A stretch of 64,000 nt of DNA from Bacteroidales bacterium (GTDB taxonomy: Bacteria; Bacteroidota; Bacteroidia; Bacteroidales; UBA932): assembly GCA_024693285.1 (NCBI GenBank), contig JAILLE010000038.1:1-64000 (forward strand), in the 5' to 3' direction. The notes beneath the pieces were generated by a model, which saw nothing but the letters and a program-made list of their open reading frames with translations, ran no database searches and had not been told where the DNA came from. Shown here piece after piece: positions 9,033 to 17,990 of this stretch (the first letter of the stretch is position 1; each line of letters begins with the position of its first letter). The position numbers were made by a program, and so were the translations under genes.

Positions 9033-11771
9033 CTAATTGTCCCAGTAGCTCGTGCTCTTCTTGAACCTAAGCAGGTCTGCGAGAGCAGCTGCATTTGCGG
9101 AGATGATAAATGAATACGACTGGTACATTCCAGCAGGCACCCAGGACACCGCTATGTTGAAGCAGTGCAAGTCGTATTTGAATGACATCTGCGAGGTTGT
9201 CATCTTCATCGCCACAAAGTCCCAGCCAGTCTGGGCTTGTATCGACATTTTGGGTGTCAACTGTATATTACCGGAAACACCCAAGGTCTGTGTGTAGTTG
9301 TCTTTCTGGAAAAGCTGCTCATTAACATAGCTGTATGTGCGGCTCATGGACAATGTGTAGTTGAAGTTAAGGCTCCAGGGAACATTTGGATTGGTGTAAT
9401 ACAACCAACCTCCGGGAATATATTCACCGGTCACTGGATGGTAATAAATCCTCCTGTAATAGTCCGCCGTACTCCCGGATTTGCTGCCGTCATTTCCCTT
9501 CATCTGTCCCTGGCCGGACAAGGAATATGACATCGAGGCGCTGAAATTCGTCAACCTTAAAGGAATACCAGTCTGAATCAGGTTGAACTTGTTGATTTTC
9601 ACACCCCGCTCATTGATGGCGTATGGATCGAAATTAAGGTTACCGTTGATTCCGAGTTTCCCGAATATGGAAGTCGACATCGTGATACCCACATTATTCA
9701 TTCTCAGGGAATCAGCCAGAAAATTATATCCTGTGTTGATGTTGAACTGATCCAGGATTTTAACTTTCTTGGAGCCTGTTCCGGTTGTATCCTTCGCGTC
9801 GCGGATCTTTGCCTCGAGGTTGTTTCCGATTGAGAGGGTCATGGTCGCTGAACGTCCTTTCCCTGGTACGGAGTTCAACTGGCCCTGGTAGATGTTATAA
9901 TCATATGTCTTCGCTCGGCCGAGCGTGTCAACATACTCAAGGGTCCTGTAGCCATTGAAATGCTTCGCTTTATCAGGGCTGAAACTCATACTGAGGCTAG
10001 GGGAGACCACGTGTCTGACAGCCTGGATCTTATGGTATTTTCCGAAATTATACATACCATATACACGGGTGCTCATAGAGACCGATCCGGAATAGTTATG
10101 TGTGGCTCCGAAAGCGGAGAAAGGCGATCCAAGTTTAGTTTCGACTCTGTTGGTCTCAGGATTGAAGAACGCATTAGTCTCCCTGAAGAACCAGTTCATT
10201 CCGTAACTGACCGACGGGGTCACGTTCAGATAGTTGAACAGGGTGAAATCCGGGAGGCCTATATTGAAATTGTGAGCCATTCCGTTGTTGAACTTGTCGA
10301 AGAAGCCAGGCTCTCCGAATTCTCTTGCCTTGAAGCCTATTTTATTCTGGAATGACGTGTTGTAGGCGAGTGAGAACTTCTCATAGAACCTCTCCTTTCC
10401 GACCCTGTTCTTTATCTTGAACGGATAGAACCTCGAAACTGAGAATGTGATGTTAGGAAGGGTGAAGGTATATGAGCTGTCCCTGGAATTCTGGTTATGG
10501 AGTGCGTTGACCGAAAGGTTGAATTTGCCTGACCAGTTCTTTGAGAATGAGACAGATGAGGATATCTGGTTCTGTAGGGCCTCGGATACGGAACGTGAAT
10601 TATACCGGCTGTTGGAAGGACTGGAGAAGTTGACTGAAGCCGAAAAAGATTGCCCTGGATGAGCCTTGGAATCTTGTGAGTGAGACCATCTCAGACCAAA
10701 GTTCTTACTTTGGAAAAAGTCTGTACTTCCTTTTTCTCCAGTTTGGTCCACCGAATAGTTGAAGGACATGTTTCCGGAAAACTTGTACTTCACCATGTAC
10801 CTGGAGTTGATGTTCGTTGCCCATGAGCCTAGGGTGTAATAGTCCCCGGTCAGGGAAAGGTCGAAGAAATCCCCGATCACGAAATACATTCCGGCGTCCC
10901 TCATGTAGAAACCGCGGGCGTTTTCCTCACCGAAGGAAGGCATGAGCATTCCTGTGGCTCTCTCAGGACGTTTTGGAATGAATCCGAATGGAATGGCAAC
11001 GAAAGGCAGATCGACATCCTCGACAACCAGATGGGCAGGTCCGAACACTGTCTTCTGCGAAGGCCTGGTTATGACTTTAGCGGAAGAGAGCTTGAGGTAG
11101 TAGTGAGGATGCTCAAGGTCACAGACAGTGTACTTGCCTTGCGTGATATTAATCGACCTGTCAGGAAGCATCTTGATATTCTTGCCGTGAAGGATTCCGT
11201 CATCTTCCTGCGTGATCATATTAGTGATCCTGGCCTTTCTTGTATTGAAGTTATAACGAATCTCTTCCATGTTGAAGGTCTGATTACCCTGGGTCATCAC
11301 TGGCTGACCTTTCCATTCTTGGGCAAGAGAATCGTAAGTGCCTCTGGCAAAGACGGTTCCCGTGTTCATGTCATACTCCATGTAGTCGGCCTTAAGGCTT
11401 ATATTCTCATAAGAGACCTGGACATCTCCCCAGTAAAACATCTTTCTCTGCCCATCCGCGAACACTTGTTTTGAGGAGTCCTTGGCAGCTGAAAAGGCTG
11501 GTTTGGAAATGGAACTCTTGCTCAGCAGATCGAGTGAGTCGGCCTTTGCCCGTCTGATGGAATCACGTCTCAGCGAAAGAGAATCGAGGGGAGGGACGCT
11601 GTCGTTAACAGCAGTAGAATCAGGAACTTGGATCTTGGTAGTGTCCGGCGCCTGAGTATCCTCTCCCTGACGACGATTCCTCCTCGGGTTCTGCCCGAAA
11701 ACGGACATCCCGGTGAGAGCGACAAGAAGCAATGCTAATATTATAGTATATGTATGCCTTCTGAAATGCAA
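9033..11771 (-). CDS. lptD: LptD-like outer-membrane LPS transport protein
   Basis: Outer-membrane beta-barrel protein expected to insert lipopolysaccharide into the outer leaflet. From the TTG at 11771 the product is 912 residues: a signal peptide (hydrophobic IILALLLVALTG, then SVFGQ), a Ser/Asp/Pro-rich linker, an OstA/LptA-like N-terminal domain (region around FADGQRKMFYWGDVQVSYEN and the GTVFARGTYDS repeat) and a long C-terminal barrel rich in alternating aromatic strands. This matches Bacteroidetes LptD-like proteins. The frame stays open upstream to 12083, but that extension overlaps the amidase gene and has no signal peptide. The predicted -7 element at 11802-11795 and the signal peptide support the TTG start, though the exact codon is uncertain. 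Confidence 0.82.
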   Translation of the reverse strand: MHFRRHTYTIILALLLVALTGMSVFGQNPRRNRRQGEDTQAPDTTKIQVPDSTAVNDSVPPLDSLSLRRDSIRRAKADSLDLLSKSSISKPAFSAAKDSSKQVFADGQRKMFYWGDVQVSYENISLKADYMEYDMNTGTVFARGTYDSLAQEWKGQPVMTQGNQTFNMEEIRYNFNTRKARITNMITQEDDGILHGKNIKMLPDRSINITQGKYTVCDLEHPHYYLKLSSAKVITRPSQKTVFGPAHLVVEDVDLPFVAIPFGFIPKRPERATGMLMPSFGEENARGFYMRDAGMYFVIGDFFDLSLTGDYYTLGSWATNINSRYMVKYKFSGNMSFNYSVDQTGEKGSTDFFQSKNFGLRWSHSQDSKAHPGQSFSASVNFSSPSNSRYNSRSVSEALQNQISSSVSFSKNWSGKFNLSVNALHNQNSRDSSYTFTLPNITFSVSRFYPFKIKNRVGKERFYEKFSLAYNTSFQNKIGFKAREFGEPGFFDKFNNGMAHNFNIGLPDFTLFNYLNVTPSVSYGMNWFFRETNAFFNPETNRVETKLGSPFSAFGATHNYSGSVSMSTRVYGMYNFGKYHKIQAVRHVVSPSLSMSFSPDKAKHFNGYRTLEYVDTLGRAKTYDYNIYQGQLNSVPGKGRSATMTLSIGNNLEAKIRDAKDTTGTGSKKVKILDQFNINTGYNFLADSLRMNNVGITMSTSIFGKLGINGNLNFDPYAINERGVKINKFNLIQTGIPLRLTNFSASMSYSLSGQGQMKGNDGSKSGSTADYYRRIYYHPVTGEYIPGGWLYYTNPNVPWSLNFNYTLSMSRTYSYVNEQLFQKDNYTQTLGVSGNIQLTPKMSIQAQTGWDFVAMKMTTSQMSFKYDLHCFNIAVSWVPAGMYQSYSFIISANAAALADLLRFKKSTSYWDN

Positions 11772-11794
11772 TTTTATTCTTAAATTCGCGAGAA

Positions 11795-11802
11795 CAAATA
11801 TA
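11795..11802 (-). promoter_or_regulatory. Predicted -7 element for the lptD-like gene
   Basis: TATATTTG on the minus strand matches TAnnTTTG. Transcription would start near 11788, 17 bases before the proposed TTG start at 11771. Only four bases separate it from the plus-strand -7 element of the amidase gene. Confidence 0.55.
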
Positions 11803-11806
11803 CGAC

Positions 11807-11814
11807 TAATTTTG
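11807..11814 (+). promoter_or_regulatory. Predicted -7 element for the amidase gene
   Basis: TAATTTTG matches TAnnTTTG. It would give a start site near 11820, immediately at the ATT codon (11821) that begins a good signal peptide, implying a leaderless mRNA. Alternatively its last three bases are a TTG start codon and transcription begins further upstream. Confidence 0.4.
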
Positions 11815-13014
11815 GATATCATTCGCAATTTTCTTGCCGTACTCGTCGCGACAATCCCTTTTCTGGCCGCCTCACCGGCGTCTGGGCAGGCTCCGTCTTC
11901 CCAGATTAAACTCACCACTGTCGTGATCGATCCCGGGCATGGTGGCAAAGACGCCGGTTGCATAAGTCCCAGTGGCAAGACAATGGAGAAGACAGTTGTG
12001 CTGGATATCGCCACTAAGCTCGCTGAGAAGATCCGTTCCGGTTGCCCCGATGTCAATGTGGTCATGACCAGGGACGACGACACTTTCGTGGAGCTTCAGG
12101 GAAGGGCTGACATAGCCAACAAGGCCAAAGCGAACCTGTTCATATCCATTCATGTCAATTCTGTCGACGGCAAGAGAACCGGCCCCAACGGCTATTCTGT
12201 CCACATCCTTGGTCAATACACCAGCAAGAAGAAAGACCTTTATGCCGGCAATATGGATGTTGTGCGCCGTGAGAACTCCGTTATCATGCTGGAAGACGAT
12301 TACACCACAAAATACGAAGGTTTCAATCCTTCCGATCCGGAGTCATATATATTCATGAACCTCATGCAGAATTCATTCCTCGAGCAAAGCTTCAAGTTTG
12401 CCAAGTTCGTGGACGAGGAGATGAGAGGGGGAGCGATAAAGGCAAGCCGGGGTATCTCGCAGGATCCTTTCTACGTCCTATGGCGCACGGCCATGCCAGC
12501 TGTGCTTGTCGAGTGCGGTTTCATGTCCAACCCGACGGATCGCGAGGCATTGATTACCTCTAAAGGAAAAGACAGGATCGCCTCCGACCTTTATGATGCC
12601 TTCGTGAAGTATAAAAAGGAATATGACGGAGTGCCTGCCTCCACTTCTCCGGCCCCGGCCAAGAAACCTGTAGAGACAACGCCGGCTGAGGTAACTAAAC
12701 CTGTAGAGACAAAGCCGGCTGAGGCTGCCGATACTGTTGAGACAAAGCCTGCCGAAAAAGAGTCTGTAGTTAGTGAGGATGCGGTACTGTATGGCATCCA
12801 GGTCTTGGTCTCTTCCCGAGAGATGAAATCCTCTGATCCATTCTTCAAAGGTTACGAGTTTCGCAGGTTTAAAACAGGTAAATTGTTTAAGTATTTGATC
12901 CTCTGTTCAAATGATCTTTCCGAGGTGAAAAAGTCCTTTTCAACAGTTAAAAGTTCATATCCGGATAGCTTCATAGTGAAGTCGGAAAATGGTGAATTGA
13001 CAAGGGTCAAATAG
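11812..13014 (+). CDS. N-acetylmuramoyl-L-alanine amidase (Amidase_3) with C-terminal SPOR-like region
   Basis: Zinc amidase that cleaves the bond between muramic acid and L-Ala in peptidoglycan, probably at division. The catalytic domain shows VIDPGHGGKDAGC (Zn His), the second Zn His in FISIHVNS and the catalytic Glu in VLVECGFMSN. A Pro/Glu/Thr linker of three 11-residue repeats follows, then an SPOR-like C-terminus (YGIQVLVSS to the end) likely to bind septal glycan. A signal peptide (FLAVLVATIPFLAASPASG) shows export. No ATG lies just before it. I use the TTG at 11812; ATT 11821 is also possible, and the ATG at 11713 would add an implausible 33-residue extension overlapping lptD. Confidence 0.9.
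   Translation: MDIIRNFLAVLVATIPFLAASPASGQAPSSQIKLTTVVIDPGHGGKDAGCISPSGKTMEKTVVLDIATKLAEKIRSGCPDVNVVMTRDDDTFVELQGRADIANKAKANLFISIHVNSVDGKRTGPNGYSVHILGQYTSKKKDLYAGNMDVVRRENSVIMLEDDYTTKYEGFNPSDPESYIFMNLMQNSFLEQSFKFAKFVDEEMRGGAIKASRGISQDPFYVLWRTAMPAVLVECGFMSNPTDREALITSKGKDRIASDLYDAFVKYKKEYDGVPASTSPAPAKKPVETTPAEVTKPVETKPAEAADTVETKPAEKESVVSEDAVLYGIQVLVSSREMKSSDPFFKGYEFRRFKTGKLFKYLILCSNDLSEVKKSFSTVKSSYPDSFIVKSENGELTRVK
12664..12756 (+). repeat. 33-bp tandem repeat in the amidase linker
   Basis: Three units of 33 bp (11 codons, KPVETxPAExx) lie in tandem; the first two are almost identical and the third is diverged. They encode the flexible linker between the catalytic domain and the SPOR-like region. 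Confidence 0.75.
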
Positions 13015-13072
13015 TCACATTTTCGGAAGTAATTAATATATCGTCATTTAGCTTTTTGGCTCCTTCTGTATT

Positions 13073-13089
13073 TTATTGATTATCAATAA
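13073..13089. repeat. 17-bp palindrome upstream of dnaA
   Basis: TTATTGAT-T-ATCAATAA is a perfect inverted repeat with a 1-bp centre in the 237-bp gap between the amidase gene and dnaA. A separate pair, ATCGTCAT (13040-13047) and ATGACGAT (13093-13100), flanks it symmetrically. This could be an operator; no DnaA box of the TTATNCACA type is present in the gap. An imperfect -7 element CAATTTTG lies at 13188-13195. Confidence 0.4.
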
Positions 13090-13251
13090 TTTATGACGAT
13101 TTAGCCTATTTCAGCGGCTTCTATATATACGGAAAATAAAAAACAAAAACAATAATAAAAAAGTTTTTTTATAAAGCTTTTTTCCTCCAATTTTGCATCA
13201 TAAAGCAAGTGGACAAACCTTCCCGGCCACATCACTTTTTTTAGCTAATTA

Positions 13252-14676
13252 ATGGCAGGACTGGAAAGACATATTTCAGTGTGGAACGAGTGTCTTAGGA
13301 TCTTCGAGCAAAACGTGGATCCCAAGCAGTTCAACGTCTGGTTCAAGACCATTGTTCCTGTCTCTCTGGAGGACTCCACTCTGACTGTAGAAGTGCCCAC
13401 TGATTTCTTCCGCAGCTACCTTGAGGACGCCTATCTTCCTATCATAAAGATGGCTCTCAGGAGGGTTATCGGGCCGGACGCCAAGCTGATGTACCGGATC
13501 CACCCTGTCCGCACTGAGGCGCCCATGGTTTTCAGCGCGTCTCACGGGAATGTTCCGGAGAACAAAGCTGTCACTCTTAACACCTTCCAGGCCTCTGGTA
13601 ATCCTGGCCCCTTTGTTTTCCCGGGTCTGCAGAAAGTCAAGATCAATCCCAGGTTGAATCCCGCATATTGCTTTGACAACCTTGTGAAGGGGGAGTGCAA
13701 CAAGATGGGCATCAATGCCGGAATCAATATTTCCCAGAAGCCTGGCAAGACGCCTTTCAATCCTCTGTTCGTGTTCGGAGGACCCGGTTTGGGCAAAACC
13801 CATCTCGCACAGGCGATCGGTATCGCCATCCACGACGCTTATCCGGACCTTATCGTCCTTTACGTGACTGGCAACGAGTTCAAGACCCAGTACATGAACG
13901 CCGTCCATCAGAATAAACTGGCGGACTTCATGGCCTATTATATGAGGATAGATGTCCTGGTGGTCGACGATATCCATGAACTTGTCGGACCGGCCTCACA
14001 GAACGCCTTCTTCAACATTTTCAATCATCTCCACCAGTCAGGGAAGCAGTTGGTATTCACTTCCGACCGCGCTCCGGTGGATCTCATGAACTTCGAGGAA
14101 AGGCTTCTCTCCAGGTTCAAATGGGGTCTTTCTGTGGAGCTAGACAAGCCTGACCAGCAGACCAGACTGGCTATGCTTAAAGCCAGATGTTCACGTGAAG
14201 GTGTGAGTGTGAGCGATGATGTGCTTGAGCTATTGGCCTCGAAGATCCGGTCCAATTTCCGTGAGCTCGAAGGCGCTTTGATCTCGCTGATAGCCAGCGC
14301 GACTCTTTGCCATGAGGAGATCACTCGGGAACTCGCCGAGAAAGTCACAGGCAATATTGTCAGTGAGGAGCGGGATGAGGTCACTATGGACAAGGTGCAG
14401 GATGTTGTCTGCGAGTATTTCAACATAACCCGCGAGACTCTTCTCTCCAAATCCAGGAAGAGGAATATAGTCCAGGCCCGCCAGATAGCCATGTACATGA
14501 GCCGAAACCTGATTGGGGGCTGCTCCTTGTCGACCATCGGCATGGAGTTGGGAGGTAAGGACCACGCCACGGTCCTCCACGCATGCAACACCGTTTCCGA
14601 CCTGATGTCCACAGACAAACTGTTCCGCCAGTATGTGTCTGACATCGAGAGGATGCTCGTGCCAGTAGCCAGATAA
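13252..14676 (+). CDS. dnaA: Chromosomal replication initiator DnaA
   Basis: AAA+ initiator that binds oriC and loads the helicase. The 474 residues have domain I (about 1-80, with VWFKTIVP), a linker of about 50 residues, an AAA+ module with Walker A GGPGLGKTH (about 176-184) and Walker B VLVVDDIHEL, and C-terminal domain IV with the DnaA signature GGKDHATVLHAC (about 434-445). Length and motifs are normal. It begins a plus-strand group with pepD (24 bp downstream) and rpe. oriC itself is not evident here. Confidence 0.98.
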   Translation: MAGLERHISVWNECLRIFEQNVDPKQFNVWFKTIVPVSLEDSTLTVEVPTDFFRSYLEDAYLPIIKMALRRVIGPDAKLMYRIHPVRTEAPMVFSASHGNVPENKAVTLNTFQASGNPGPFVFPGLQKVKINPRLNPAYCFDNLVKGECNKMGINAGINISQKPGKTPFNPLFVFGGPGLGKTHLAQAIGIAIHDAYPDLIVLYVTGNEFKTQYMNAVHQNKLADFMAYYMRIDVLVVDDIHELVGPASQNAFFNIFNHLHQSGKQLVFTSDRAPVDLMNFEERLLSRFKWGLSVELDKPDQQTRLAMLKARCSREGVSVSDDVLELLASKIRSNFRELEGALISLIASATLCHEEITRELAEKVTGNIVSEERDEVTMDKVQDVVCEYFNITRETLLSKSRKRNIVQARQIAMYMSRNLIGGCSLSTIGMELGGKDHATVLHACNTVSDLMSTDKLFRQYVSDIERMLVPVAR

Positions 14677-14700
14677 TTGACCAACACTAATATATCTCTG

Positions 14701-16125
14701 ATGAATTCAGCTGAAGTACTTGAGATCTTCAAGGAGATCACTCGTATCCCGCGTGAGTCGGGACACGAGGAGCGCATGAAGGCGTTCCTCCAGAAATTCG
14801 CCTCTGACAGGAATTTGGAATGCCGTGTCGACGAGGTGGGAAATGTCTGTATAGTCAAGGAGGCATCACCTGGTAAGGAAGATGTCCCAGCCCTTGTCCT
14901 GCAGGGCCATCAAGACATGGTCTGCGAGAAGAGGGGAGGTGTTACTCATGATTTCTCGACCGACCCGATCCATTATGAGATCGAGGATGGCTGGATGGTG
15001 GCGAAAGACACTACTCTCGGTGCTGACGACGGCATCGGTGTGGCCGCGATGCTGGCCTTGCTGCAGAGCGACCTTCCTATGGGCAAACTTGAGTGCGTGT
15101 TCACCGTCTCTGAGGAGACTGGAATGGACGGCGCCTTCGGCATGAAACCTGGTTTCTTCACCGGCAAGACCCTGATCAACCTCGATTCTGAAGATGAGGG
15201 GCAGATGTTCATCGGTTGCGCAGGCGGACTTGAGACCATGGCCAGTTTCAAGTACAAGTGCGAGGATATCGCTCCTGGAAACGCTCCAGTGCGTATCGAG
15301 ATCAAGGAAGGCCTTGGAGGTCATAGCGGAGACGATATCAACAAGGGCAGGGCGAACACCATCCAGTTGATGGCCCGCTTCCTCAATGGTGAGCTTGGCA
15401 CCGGGATGCAACTGATAGTGATTAAAGGTGGCAATAAGCATAACGCCATCGCTCACGAATGCGAGGCTATCATAGCGGTGCCTGACCGCGAGGCGACAAT
15501 CGCGCGGTTCAACGCCTTCGCCGAGGACATCAAGAATGAATATTCAAAGACGGATCCTGGTCTCAAGTTGACAGCGGCCCCTTTCCGTTGCACTGAGAAA
15601 CCTATTGATTCAAATGTCGCCGAGAGGCTTATCCGGGTCCTGTTCTGTTGCCCTCACGGAGTTGAGACCATGAGTCCGGATATCCCGGGTCTTGTCGAGA
15701 CATCCACCAACCTTGCCTCCGTGCGTATGCGTCGTGCCGGCTTGATTGAAATAGTGACCAGCCAACGTAGTTCAACCGCCTCTGCCAGAAGGATGATGGC
15801 GCATAAGGTTGGAGCCGCCTTCCAGCTGGCTGGAGCGGAGATTGAGTACACTTCTGAATATCCTGGATGGCAGCCTAACGTGGATTCCGCCATCCTTCAC
15901 CTCTGTGTGGATTCCTACAAAAAGCTGTTCGGCTATGAGCCTGAGGTCAAGGCTATCCACGCCGGCTTGGAGTGCGGACTCTTCGGCGAGAAATTCGGCG
16001 ACCTGGACATGATATCTTTCGGACCCACATTGCGAGGTGTGCATGCTCCGGGGGAAAGACTGGATCTCGCTTCCCTGGACAAGTTCACCGATCATTTGGT
16101 GGATGTCGTCACTTCCTTCAAGTAG
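14701..16125 (+). CDS. pepD: Aminoacyl-histidine dipeptidase (M20C, PepD)
   Basis: Cytosolic zinc dipeptidase of the M20C family, acting on Xaa-His dipeptides and others. The 474 residues show the metal site motifs LQGHQDMVCEK, LGADDGIGVA, the catalytic SEETGMDG, and HAGLECGLF near the C-terminus, with the dimerisation (lid) domain between. I take the ATG at 14701 as start (MNSAEVLEIF); a TTG 24 bases earlier, abutting the dnaA stop codon, would add eight residues not typical of the family. It is probably co-transcribed with dnaA and rpe. Confidence 0.93.
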   Translation: MNSAEVLEIFKEITRIPRESGHEERMKAFLQKFASDRNLECRVDEVGNVCIVKEASPGKEDVPALVLQGHQDMVCEKRGGVTHDFSTDPIHYEIEDGWMVAKDTTLGADDGIGVAAMLALLQSDLPMGKLECVFTVSEETGMDGAFGMKPGFFTGKTLINLDSEDEGQMFIGCAGGLETMASFKYKCEDIAPGNAPVRIEIKEGLGGHSGDDINKGRANTIQLMARFLNGELGTGMQLIVIKGGNKHNAIAHECEAIIAVPDREATIARFNAFAEDIKNEYSKTDPGLKLTAAPFRCTEKPIDSNVAERLIRVLFCCPHGVETMSPDIPGLVETSTNLASVRMRRAGLIEIVTSQRSSTASARRMMAHKVGAAFQLAGAEIEYTSEYPGWQPNVDSAILHLCVDSYKKLFGYEPEVKAIHAGLECGLFGEKFGDLDMISFGPTLRGVHAPGERLDLASLDKFTDHLVDVVTSFK

Positions 16126-16129
16126 TATC

Positions 16130-16783
16130 ATGGTAAAGATTGCTCCATCGATCCTCGCGGCCGATTTCCTGCATCTCGAAAGGGATGTGCGGATAGTCAA
16201 CGACCATGCTGACCTTCTTCATTTCGATGTCATGGACGGGTGTCTGGTGCCGAATCTGTCATTCGGTTTTCCGGTCCTGGAGGCTGTCGCCGGTATAGCG
16301 ACGATTCCCCTGGATGTCCACTTGATGATTGTCAATCCTGACAAATATATTGAGCGTTTCGCCCAGGCAGGCGCTTCCTATATCAGTTTCCATCTCGAGG
16401 CTGCCGATGAGGCCGGAAAGGATGTTTCCGAATATATCGCCCTCGCGAAGTCTTGTGGTGTCAATGTCGGGTTGGCGATTGACCCTGATGTGCCTGTGGA
16501 GAGGCTCTTCCCTTATATCCCTGAGGTAGATTTCTTCCTGGTCATGTCTGTTTTCGCCGGCTTCGGTGGCCAGAAATTCATCGAGGATTCGATTGGAAGA
16601 ATAGCCACTTTAAAGGCCGAGATGGAAAGGATCGGGATAGTCAAGGATATCGAGGTTGATGGGGGAGTTTCCTCGTCAAATGCCAAGGCTCTTAAAGAGG
16701 CCGGAGCTACGATGCTGGTGGCTGGGAGCTCGGTGTTCAAGGCAGAGGATCCAGCTCAAGCGATAGCTGATCTAAGACTTTAG
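16130..16783 (+). CDS. rpe: Ribulose-phosphate 3-epimerase
   Basis: Interconverts ribulose 5-phosphate and xylulose 5-phosphate in the pentose phosphate pathway. The 217-residue TIM barrel begins MVKIAPSILAADFLHL, has LHFDVMDG with the metal-binding His and catalytic Asp, VHLMI, VMSVFAGFGGQKF, and EVDGGVSSSN with the second catalytic Asp. The ATG at 16130 lies four bases after the pepD stop codon; a longer reading frame upstream only overlaps pepD. The 3' end overlaps the convergent birA by four bases, and its terminator lies inside birA. Confidence 0.96.
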   Translation: MVKIAPSILAADFLHLERDVRIVNDHADLLHFDVMDGCLVPNLSFGFPVLEAVAGIATIPLDVHLMIVNPDKYIERFAQAGASYISFHLEAADEAGKDVSEYIALAKSCGVNVGLAIDPDVPVERLFPYIPEVDFFLVMSVFAGFGGQKFIEDSIGRIATLKAEMERIGIVKDIEVDGGVSSSNAKALKEAGATMLVAGSSVFKAEDPAQAIADLRL

Positions 16784-17541
16784 ATAATATAGCTTATCTC
16801 TTTGAAGGCGAACTGGAAAAGTTCGCCTTTTCTATTAACGATCTGAACTAATCCACCGGGTGTGACACCTGTGATTTTGCCCTCGAGAATAGATCCGTTC
16901 TGGCAGACTGTGAACTCATGGAACTCATCCTTTCTGTAAAGCCTGCGCTCATATTCTTTGTCAATTTCTGCAGTTGAAGATTCGGATCCAAGCGATGTCT
17001 GGAAGGCAGATGCCAGAAAGCCGGCTAGAATAATCATTTCCTCATGTGTGTCGTATGTCTGACCGGTAACCACGGACATCGAGGTCGGATTCATCAGTTG
17101 GGGAGGGAACTCTCGCTGATTGACGTTCAGGCCTATTCCAACTATGCTGTAGGCAAGGTATTCCCCTTTGAGAACATTCTCTATCAGCATCCCGCAGATC
17201 TTCTTGTCGCGGAAATATATGTCATTCGGCCATTTGATCGAGCAGTTAATCCCTTTACTTTCCAGATATCCCGCGACCCCGATGGTCGCTGCCTTTGTGA
17301 TCAGGAACTGGTCCGCTGCCTTCAGGGGAGGGAAATCATCACCTCCGAACTTAATGAGCATAGAGAAAGTCAGGTTCTCTCCCTTCCTCGCCAACCAGGA
17401 GTTTCCCCGCTGTCCTCTCCCAGCCGTCTGAAACTCAGCGGCCACCACTGACAGATTGTCATATTCCGGAATATGCCTTCTGACCTCGTCCTGCGTGGAA
17501 TCGGTCTCTTCAACCCACCTTATATTAACCTTCTCTACCAT
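16780..17541 (-). CDS. birA: Biotin--protein ligase (BirA, no DNA-binding domain)
   Basis: Activates biotin as biotinoyl-AMP and transfers it to a lysine of biotin carboxyl carrier protein. The 253 residues contain the class motif GRGQRGNSWLARKGENL, KWPNDIYFRDKKICGMLIE (with the biotin-adenylate lysine) and the small C-terminal SH3-like domain. There is no N-terminal winged helix, so it is a group I ligase and not a repressor. It stands alone, convergent with rpe and divergent from rsfS. Confidence 0.95.
   Translation of the reverse strand: MVEKVNIRWVEETDSTQDEVRRHIPEYDNLSVVAAEFQTAGRGQRGNSWLARKGENLTFSMLIKFGGDDFPPLKAADQFLITKAATIGVAGYLESKGINCSIKWPNDIYFRDKKICGMLIENVLKGEYLAYSIVGIGLNVNQREFPPQLMNPTSMSVVTGQTYDTHEEMIILAGFLASAFQTSLGSESSTAEIDKEYERRLYRKDEFHEFTVCQNGSILEGKITGVTPGGLVQIVNRKGELFQFAFKEISYII
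16805..16831 (+). terminator. Intrinsic terminator of rpe, inside birA coding sequence
   Basis: A perfect 10-bp stem (16805-16814 with 16820-16829, loop GGAAA) ends in a run of T residues on the plus strand, 21 bp after the rpe stop codon. The same bases encode residues near the C-terminus of BirA on the minus strand. Confidence 0.7.
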
Positions 17542-17566
17542 TGGCTCGGAAATTGTCGTTTTTTAC

Positions 17567-17574
17567 TATATTTG
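17567..17574 (+). promoter_or_regulatory. Predicted -7 element for rsfS-ftsH-cdsA-psd
   Basis: TATATTTG matches TAnnTTTG exactly. The start site would be near 17580, about 30 bases before the rsfS ATG at 17610. This position rejects the longer reading frame that starts at 17541. Confidence 0.6.
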
Positions 17575-17609
17575 TAAACTTTAGGACAAAATTAAGAAAG
17601 ATTATTGAT

Positions 17610-17990
17610 ATGATCACACACGACCTGAGGGTCATGGCAGACGCCATGCTCGACAAAAAGGCCCAAAATGTTGTTGGAGTCGACTTAAGATCGATCGGTA
17701 CCGCTATCACGGACCATTTCATGATATGCAACGCGGATTCTACCACCAATGTCAACGCTATCGCTGACAATGTCATCGAGAAGATGCGTGAACTTGGTCG
17801 GAAGCCTTTCCGTACCCAAGGCATGGAAAACAATTTCTGGATCATCCTGGACTACGGTGACATCGTAGCCCACATTTTCCTTACTGAATACAGGCAATTC
17901 TACAGGCTCGAAGAGCTTTGGGCCGACGCCCCTCAGAAGGAATACAAGGACAGGCCGAAAACCAAAAAGACACAGAAAGATGCCGAATAA
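17610..17990 (+). CDS. rsfS: Ribosomal silencing factor RsfS
   Basis: Binds ribosomal protein uL14 and blocks 30S-50S joining during starvation. From ATG 17610 the product is 126 residues, the usual size, with the RsfS core ALDKKAQNVVGVDL-like segment, DHFMICNADS, GMENNFWIILDYGDIVAHIF and an R/LEELW end. It overlaps ftsH by 11 bp (17980-17990). The longer frame to 17541 lacks family similarity and begins before the promoter. Confidence 0.93.
   Translation: MITHDLRVMADAMLDKKAQNVVGVDLRSIGTAITDHFMICNADSTTNVNAIADNVIEKMRELGRKPFRTQGMENNFWIILDYGDIVAHIFLTEYRQFYRLEELWADAPQKEYKDRPKTKKTQKDAE

Noticed and set aside
11713..12083. Long N-terminal extensions of the lptD-like protein (to 12083) and of the amidase (from 11713), overlapping each other by 370 bp
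   Set aside because: The extensions precede the signal peptides, have no family similarity and lie upstream of the predicted -7 elements; they are open frames by chance.
13015..13251. oriC upstream of dnaA
   Set aside because: AT-rich but without DnaA boxes or repeats of an unwinding element.
14677..14700. TTG start for pepD directly at the dnaA stop codon
   Set aside because: The ATG at 14701 begins the conserved N-terminus; the eight extra residues are not needed.
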